Shown here: piece after piece, positions 57,545 to 64,000 of the stretch
How the letters are laid out: the number at the start of each line of letters is the position of its first letter
Numbering within the stretch: position 1 is the first letter of the stretch
Origin: Pezicula radicicola
Taxonomy: Eukaryota > Ascomycota > Leotiomycetes > Helotiales > Dermateaceae
Assembly (NCBI GenBank): GCA_003008705.1
Contig: PDUO01000008.1
Span: 496,001 to 560,000, forward strand
Direction of reading: 5' to 3'
DNA: 64,000 nt
The notes under the pieces: model-generated
What the model saw: the letters and a program-made list of their open reading frames with translations, nothing else
The model's database searches: none
What the model was told of the DNA's origin: nothing
Program-made: the position numbers and the translations under genes

Positions 57545-57860
57545 GGCAATTTCTACTATGGTACGACACTCTACCAATAAAACTATCGCGCCCCAAAAAG
57601 ATTAGAGTTAGAGACGGCGGCTTCAATAGTACGGAAGAAGAATAGTTGATGAAATCGGGACGTCGAGTCGGGAAGTCGTGGCTGATGGTTTTAGGAAGTA
57701 GAAATCTAGAAAGTTTACCCAGTTAGAATCTTGGGATTTTGTTGACGTTTTTGGAAAGATAGAAGTGGTTCGGGGCTTCGTTAATGCGGGTTTGAGGCTT
57801 GGAGAGTCTGGATTTGGGAGGTTGATGCATGCGGAATTCACGAATATTGGGCTCGGCTGA
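57545..57860 (+). pseudogene. short gene relic, unknown family
   Basis: The + strand frame containing 57645 reads VDEIGTSSREVVADGFRK, a TAG at 57699-57701, then FTQLESWDFVDVFGKIEVV, RGFVNAGLRLGESGFGRLM and HAEFTNIG to a TGA at 57858-57860. Upstream in the same frame three more TAG codons interrupt weakly coding DNA (57602-57635). Composition across the stops is protein-like. It looks like the end of an inactivated gene. Chance coding composition is the alternative. A second protein-like frame follows at about 57900-58020 (SVRDTSCMRCQLGIQKIPC), possibly part of another relic. Confidence 0.35.
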
Positions 57861-58084
57861 TTTTGGCTGAGCTAAAGAGGCTCCTTATCTTTGTTGAGAG
57901 ATGCAAGGTGCTGTTTCTACGAGTGTTCGCGATACCTCGTGCATGCGCTGTCAATTGGGCATCCAAAAGATTCCATGCAAGCGAGCAGGCAAAATCCTCG
58001 AAGATCAAGAGCAAGAGAGAAGGTGAGGGAGGGGCCGCTTTTCCGGATTATGGTTTGAGAAGAACATTGGACGGGAAGTTATAA

Positions 58085-59643
58085 AATAAGACCGATAATG
58101 ATATATTCCGCATATGCATTTCAAAAACAGAGATACTTTATTGAGTACGGGCCACAGTTAAGAGTTTACTTGGTGAGCGAATGAGCGAATGAACGAACGG
58201 ACCATGACAAGCATGGCTCGGCTAGCTTTGGCGCCGTTTAAGCGTAAAGTGACATCGCTGTGATCGACAGGGGCTGGGATGTCGTGATTTGCTTATTCTC
58301 GTTTTTTCCGCATCTTGGTACATATCACCTCTTCCAACTTCCAAGTATTAATAAAGTACCTGCAAGAATTTGGTGAGGGGAGATGTTGCGGTGACGGCCC
58401 TTTATCTAAATCTCAAGACTTCATTTGTCGATCTGGAAGCAGTGGTAATTGTGTAAGAATTGGTGCCCCTCGTACTCGAGGTTAGGGGTGGGGGGGGAAG
58501 ATCTTCCAACGGTCTCCGGCCGAACTTCCTCGCTAAGGAGGAGACCTAATTTAAGCAATAGGGACAGACAATGGTGCCTTGCTGTGATTCTAAGTACCCC
58601 CATCTCCTTGCTTATCATATTTTACGCTTTTTTTTTCCGTCTTGATTCTCCATGACCTCTGGACACTCCAAAGCTCGGCGTGTTTAAGCTTGTGATTTTG
58701 CTATGACCTCCTGTCATGATATAGGAAAATCTAGGCATTGCTCCGTATTATGAGCTGCTCGTTGCGTTTTGTTTGACGTGCATGTTTGTTTCCTCTGCAA
58801 AGTTCAGTTCTGCTGTTGCAGAATCTCCTGATCAAGTTGTACTGAATACAATCCGAAAATTGCGTCGGCCACTACCGCCTTCAATAACAACAAAAACGAT
58901 AGCATATTAGTTGGTGTACGGTACACGTAGGCACTTCGTAGTTACTTGTAATTGGCCCTAGAGGGGTTGACCAGACCTCGTCTCCAAAAGAATAGTTACT
59001 GCTTCAGCCACGACTTCCTGTAGATCCTTGGCGGATAAGTCCGATGTGGCTTTCGTGTGGTACTTCAGATTGCCCCAATAATATCTCCGAGCGCATCGCT
59101 TGCCCGGCATGACGGCACTTTGATCTCACCAAAATTTTAAAAGGGAAGACAGAAAGTCCATGGCTGGTCCTCCGTTGAGTAAGATGAGCTCGGGTGAATT
59201 ACAACGTGGTTTATGCTAGTGCTGCCGTTTCCCTTCATTGTTTCCTTCTGCCAAGCACAGGGAACACTCCTTACTCAGATAGGCAATTGATAATCGATAC
59301 AAAATGCGATAGGAGACTGCAGGGCAGAAATGTTCACAAGATATGGAGATAAGCTGGCTAACAGTAGTACTAAGTTGTAAGTTGCACCCGGTTTTTGGGT
59401 AACAACACTGACGTCTGAAAGTCTGCACCTTTTACAGTGAGATGTAGGTAGTGAGTACAACATCGTATTCCATTTGACATACCGCTCTAAAACCAGCGAC
59501 AATTCTTGTGATTCTTTCCATGTGGTGGTATCACCGTATCCTCAAAAAAAAAAATTAACAGCTTCCCATTTCGACCGCCAAGTGTATTGTGCATCAGAAG
59601 CTAGGAACCCTCGAATTGTCAGACCCTTGACCCTGAGTACGAG
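58085..59643. other. intergenic region
   Basis: No gene is seen. There is a short GAGCGAAT/GAACGAAC tandem near 58174-58198 and a G-run near 58486-58497. Otherwise the DNA is unremarkable. Confidence 0.45.
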
Positions 59644-60590
59644 CTAATGGAACCCTGTCAATCCTCGTGTTGGAAGCAACAAACTTTTTGGCCCATTGTA
59701 GAAAATTGAAGCGAGGTTATTGAAAGCCACATACATCTTCAAGTCCACGATATTATTGACGAGAGGATGGTACAATCCACACCAGAAAACGCTAGAAGCG
59801 CCGTAGGGCCACTGGCCTGCCCAGTTGCTACAGTACCATGGAGACCAGCGCTTTAGGATTCTCTTGTTGATTGCCACAATACAAGCTCTCCCTGTCCGCG
59901 CGCTACTAAGTGCTGCTATTTCCTCCCAAAACGCGGCTCGTTCAACTCTAACCACGGAAATAGCGACCCAGGGACAAGATTCAACAACGGGGTCGACTAA
60001 CTCATTGATCACTCCTTCTTTGCGAGCTTCAGTCTGTCGCTATCTATTGATCTCCACTCATCGCTACCAGGATTGCTGCCACAGACCTCTGTCTGGAACT
60101 CATCAAGCTTGGTGCAGATATCAGCCCAGCGCGTCACATTGCCCATTGATAATCAGAAAAGCCATCAAGAAGCCCGCCACTCTGCCCATGCGCCAACACA
60201 TCAGGGCTATTCGTTTCCCACACCAGCCCAACAGCACGAGAGGCGAATCTCAGACCCACGTTACCATTGTTTCCACTAAGCACGGAGTAGTGATAACATA
60301 GATCCAGACTTTTGCAATTCTCAGCCTACCATCGCTCATCCACCTTTAACCTTCGTTTCCAGGGCTGATATACCTGAGCACTTCTCACGGAGACATTCGT
60401 TGTTGCCTTGACCATCCAGCCAGTCGTTCCACATTTTCGAAGTCGTCCCCGGTAAAAGCCACACTTTTCACCGGCATATATTCGACATACGACGTCGATA
60501 TATCCTTGTAGGTAGTCCCGAGTCCTACCTTCCACCACTTTGCTGACTTCAGCTTGAATAGCCCCACGGTTGCTTCATGAGCAACTAGTA
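59644..60590 (-). pseudogene. frameshifted gene relic of unknown family
   Basis: Read on the - strand, several protein-like segments follow one another. From about 60570 to 60330 come VSKVVEGRTRDYLQGYIDVV, AGEKCGFYRGRLRKCGTTGW and YQPWKRRLKVDER. A plausible 55-nt intron (gtaggc...cttag) leads to GNVGLRFASRAVGLVWETNS and GGLLDGFSDYQWAM (to about 60142). A frame change follows, then RWADICTKLDEFQTEVCG and DEWRSIDSDRLKLAKKE, which stops near 60021. A second frame change gives ELVDPVVESCPWVAISVVRV, FWEEIAALSSA and IVDLKMYVAFNNLASIF, ending at the TAG at 59644-59646. At least two frameshifts are needed to join them. The family is not recognised. It lies immediately upstream of, and divergent from, the GT2 gene. 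Confidence 0.4.
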
Positions 60591-60727
60591 GTACCCTCAC
60601 CCCAAGTCACTCGCTCTTCGAAAGATTGTTTGCTTCTTGCTTCTAACGACACAAAGTCCAACAGGACCTCCACGAGACTTTTCAGTCTTGTCACTAACCA
60701 TATCTTGCTCTGAAGAATATCACCATC

Positions 60728-63649
60728 ATGGGATTGGGAAACTTCTTCAAGCCTAAGCAGGAGCCTGTTGCTGCTCCTGCTCCTGCTCCAATCCTAGAGA
60801 AACCAGTCTCAGCATCTCCGCAACAAAGTTATGATATGGAACTCCAACCACCACAGTTCGGACGTGGTGGGTCTTCAAGGAATTCCATCTCGGCACGGTC
60901 AAATCGATCGACGCAGAGTTCTCAGTTTCTGGACGATATCAAGCATGAGGTTATGGTAAATTACCTGTACCAACAACAATGCTCGCATCTTTGGGTCAGT
61001 GATGGAAGTGGAGAAGTTGAGGGTGTTCTTCTCAGGAAGTCCAAGAACACGTACATGGCATGCCCGCCACAATTAGGCAACTCGGCCTTTGCACAGGCAT
61101 GTGCTGCACTCAATGTCCAGGTAGGTTACTATCAAGGTGTTTAACAGGAATCCAGCTAACACTACTAGTGTGCTATGACTGTCAACTCGAGAGTCATCAA
61201 GACCTTCCTTCAATGGTCACCAGACGCAGTCGACGTACCGCTTCTCAATGGACTAAGAATACAAATTCTCCCCACGATCGAAGATCTCCCTCGTGCCAGA
61301 AAGCATCAGTTCGCTGCTTTCGTTGCCTCGGAAGCTCTGCTAGTCGTCTGGGATGACGAAGCATTGCATCTGGTCCAAAGAGCAAAAGCCATTGAGTCGG
61401 AGTTGATGGAACTTGTCTGGAAGACGGGGGAGGAAGACGAGGATGGTGAGAAGAAGGGACCTGGAGTAATTTCGTACGAGATCGACGAGGAAAGTGGAGA
61501 GATTATCACCCCTCCGCGAGCGGTACACCTCCAGAATACTGTCTTGGTTGCACTGACCATCATGTTGATCATGACAACTCTTGGTGCGGGTTTCCGCCAA
61601 GTCGCTATCGAAGTCGATGTTGATGGCAAATATATCCATCTCGCCCTGTTGGCCTTGACACCGGTTCAGATTTTCTTCACCCTTTTCTTCGCACAAGTCA
61701 TCATCGGTTGTTTGGCTCAACTTTTCGGCCCCGTTCGCCAGATGAGCGAAAACTCGAAGTTCTACTCTGCAACTCCACCTCCTCGTATTCAAAGAGCAAT
61801 TCTCCCACACATAACTATCCAGTGTCCTGTCTACAAGGAAGGTCTCAACTCCGTCATTGCGCCAACTGTCAAATCCATCAAGCAAGCTATCTCCACTTAC
61901 GAATTACAGGGTGGTTCCGCCAACATGTTCATAAATGACGATGGTCTTCAACTTATTGATGAAGAAGAGCGTCGTGCCAGAATTGAGTTCTACGCTGATC
62001 ACAGCATCGGATGGGTCGCAAGACCAAAGCACGGCGTTGACGGTTTCATCCGAAGAGGAAAATTCAAGAAGGTAAGCGGCTATCACTCGTTATTAATTTT
62101 CCCTCTCTAGAAGGCAGAATCTCGTAGTTCATATTTTGACCAAGAGAGGGTTGCCGGATGGAAAATTTCGTCAATGGCGTTCCTGCTCGCTTATCTCAAC
62201 GAACCGACTGCATTCCACATGAACTTTTTTTGAGCTGAAAGCTGATGATCTTTACTCTGATAGGCTTCTAACATGAACTACGGTCTCCACATCTCTTGCA
62301 TGGTTGAGGAGAGATTGGCTTTAATTCAACGACCTGCTGACTGGACCCAAGCTGATGAAGCTCAAGCATATGAGCGATGCTTGAAGGAGGCTCTTGAAGA
62401 GAATGGCCGTGCGTGGGCTGATGGAAATATCCGCCTTGGCGACTACATCCTACTCAGTAAGTCGCTAGTTCAATGCTCTATTTTAACCATAAACTAATCC
62501 AATGCAGTTGATTCTGATACTCGTGTGCCTGCTGACTGCCTTCTGGATGCCTGCTCCGAGATGGAGCAGTCGCCTGAAGTTGGTATTATGCAATTCTCTT
62601 CCGGTGTCATGCAAGTGGTCCACACCTACTTCGAGAACGGTATCACTTTTTTCACCAACTTGATCTACACTGCCATTCGTTACACTGTTTCCAATGGTGA
62701 TGTCGCTCCTTTCGTTGGTCACAATGCTATTCTCCGATGGTCTGCGATTCAACAAGTTTCTCACTACGATGAAGACGGTTACGAGAAATTCTGGTCGGAA
62801 TCTCACGTGTCTGAGGATTTCGATATGTCGCTTCGTCTCCAAATCAACGGTTATACTATTCGTTTGGCAGCCTGGGCTGGTGAAGGATTTAAGGAAGGTG
62901 TATCTTTGACTGTCTACGACGAGCTTGCTCGATGGGAGAAATACGCCTACGGTTGCAACGAACTTCTTTTTCACCCCATCCGCAAGTGGATCTACAAAGG
63001 CCCGTTCACCCCTCTCTTCCGCACTTTCCTCTTCTCCAACATTCGTTTCACCTCAAAGATTACCATTATCTCATACATTGGAACCTACTATGCTATCGGG
63101 GCCGCCTGGATCATGACAACTGCCAATTACTTTGCTATTGGATGGTTCAATGGCTACCTTGACAAGTACTACGTTGATTCGTGGAAGGTCTGGTTCTCTA
63201 TCATCATCGTCTTCAACGGTCTCGGAAACATCGCCTTGGCGGTCATGCGGTACAGAATCGGCGAGAGAAGTCTGCTATTCGCGCTCTTTGAGAACTTCAA
63301 ATGGACCTTAATGTTGTGTATCTTCTTGGGTGGTCTCTCATTGCACGTGTCTCAAGCTCTGCTCTGCCACATGTTTGAGGTTGACATGACTTGGGGTGCC
63401 ACCTCCAAAGAAGCCGAGTTCTCTAACTTCTTCATTGAGGTACCTAAGGTGCTTAAGAAGTTCAAGTTCTCCATGATATTTGCCGTTATCGGTATTGCTG
63501 GCATGATTGTCCTTGCTCAAGCACCTTTCGTGCCTTACGACTGGCAGATCAAGGACTTCGTCGCCATCTTGCCTATGGCCACGGTTACTTCCAGTCATCT
63601 GCTACTACCACTTGCGTTGAATCCTGCATTGATGACGTTCTCTTGGTAG
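60728..63649 (+). CDS. membrane glycosyltransferase family 2 protein
   Basis: Exons 60728..61120, 61169..62071, 62264..62456, 62508..63649 (876 aa). It is a processive-type GT2 enzyme predicted to use a nucleotide sugar and extrude or extend a polysaccharide at the membrane. The N-terminus is soluble (about 1-260). A pair of membrane segments (TVLVALTIMLIMTTLG, about 275, and LALLALTPVQIFFTLFFAQV, about 305) precedes the catalytic core. Core motifs are ITIQCPVYKEG, INDDG (donor-binding Asp region), IDSDTR (the DxD-type motif formed across intron 3) and VSEDFDMSLRLQ (catalytic Asp). Several C-terminal helices follow. Layout and sequence style resemble the conserved fungal GT2 reported to be needed for hyphal growth and virulence in Zymoseptoria (ZtGT2); that assignment is from memory. 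Chitin-synthase QRRRW is not seen at the expected place, so it is not an ordinary chitin synthase. Intron 2 is 192 nt; the others are about 50 nt. Confidence 0.88.
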
Positions 63650-64000
63650 AGACAGATTCTTCGTACTTGTATAGATCAATTTGCATTGGAGTCGTTTCGG
63701 GTTTGGGGTCGGATTTATTGCACGCGTATTTAGCCATGCATATGCATACACAGCGTATACACCATACACACCCACACTCTTTTATTCAAAAATATAATGT
63801 TTGCTATCGATAATATCAAATTCATTCTCCCGCTTATCTTTTTTCAATGGGTATCTAAGAATGGGTTAAATGAGGAGCTGGTCATTGGAATTTGGAGGGA
63901 ATGATACGAACTAAGACTTGGGGACTCAAGCAAGCAATAGCAATGGTGGTTGGTTGGTTGGCTCTTTTATGAAATGGTCGGATTGGTTAGCTGGTACCTT
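63650..64000. other. 3' flank of GT2 gene
   Basis: AT-rich 3' region running to the window edge. No gene is seen. Confidence 0.5.

Noticed and set aside
61340..61885. Open frame of 181 codons on the - strand
   Set aside because: It is antisense to the GT2 catalytic region, which has clear family motifs.
1..64000. Search for CRISPR arrays, rRNA, tRNA, transposase or reverse transcriptase genes and long terminal repeats
   Set aside because: None seen; the repeats found are short minisatellite-like units in a fungal nuclear sequence.

Overview
This is a nuclear chromosome segment of a filamentous ascomycete (Pezizomycotina). It is most likely a leotiomycete of the Helotiales/Sclerotiniaceae type; that placement is inferred from gene content and gene texture, not from a search. 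The supporting signs are intron-rich genes with short GT-AG introns (mostly 48-140 nt, often with a ctaac-type branch site), large AT-rich intergenic spaces, and fungal families such as Masc1/RID cytosine methyltransferases, fungal tannases, Msc7-type aldehyde dehydrogenases, HET-type proteins and DUF2235 proteins. Exon structures below were built by hand from frame continuity, splice signals and family motifs.

Layout. 0-4 kb: a possible small membrane/coiled-coil protein at the left edge, then an ENTH-domain protein kinase (+). 6-8.3 kb: a six-exon GABA/choline-type permease (-). 10.9-13.3 kb: a RID/Masc1-like DNA methyltransferase (-). 15.7-17.7 kb: the purine enzyme amidophosphoribosyltransferase (+), ending in a GC-AG intron. 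18.6-20.7 kb: a HhH-GPD DNA glycosylase with a long disordered N-terminus (-). 21.3-22.0 kb: a young pseudogene (+). 22.4-24.2 kb: a secreted tannase/feruloyl esterase (-). 25.8-27.7 kb: a membrane-anchored aldehyde dehydrogenase (+). 28.2-30.8 kb: a seven-exon DUF2235 hydrolase (-) with an 11-nt micro-exon. 32.8-36.1 kb: three compact housekeeping genes on the + strand (ribosomal protein eL14, NAC alpha, ATP synthase subunit d). 36.4-37.7 kb: an HSL-type esterase (-). 39.2-40.2 kb: a decayed HET-type gene. 41.6-44.1 kb: a G-domain-less dynamin stalk/GED protein with an FG-rich tail (+). 44.4-45.5 kb: a broken gene on the - strand. 46.9-48.4 kb: a GPI-type fasciclin protein (-). 48.4-54.7 kb: about 6 kb without a convincing gene. 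54.7-56.2 kb: a membrane-anchored GH16 glucanase (+). 57.6-60.6 kb: two gene relics. 60.7-63.6 kb: a large membrane GT2 glycosyltransferase (+).

How it fits together. There is no obvious metabolic cluster. The window is a mosaic of conserved housekeeping genes, secreted or cell-surface functions (tannase, GH16, fasciclin, GT2) and accessory regions rich in broken genes. Several relics carry TAG/TAA stops where a CAG/CAA codon would restore the frame. That is the C-to-T change at CpA produced by repeat-induced point mutation, and the window also encodes a RID-like enzyme; the link between the two is inference. Two short sequence families run through the intergenic DNA: an 18-nt minisatellite-like unit and the 9-mer TACGGAGTA. 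The most unusual proteins are the dynamin-stalk/GED-FG protein and the ENTH-kinase fusion.
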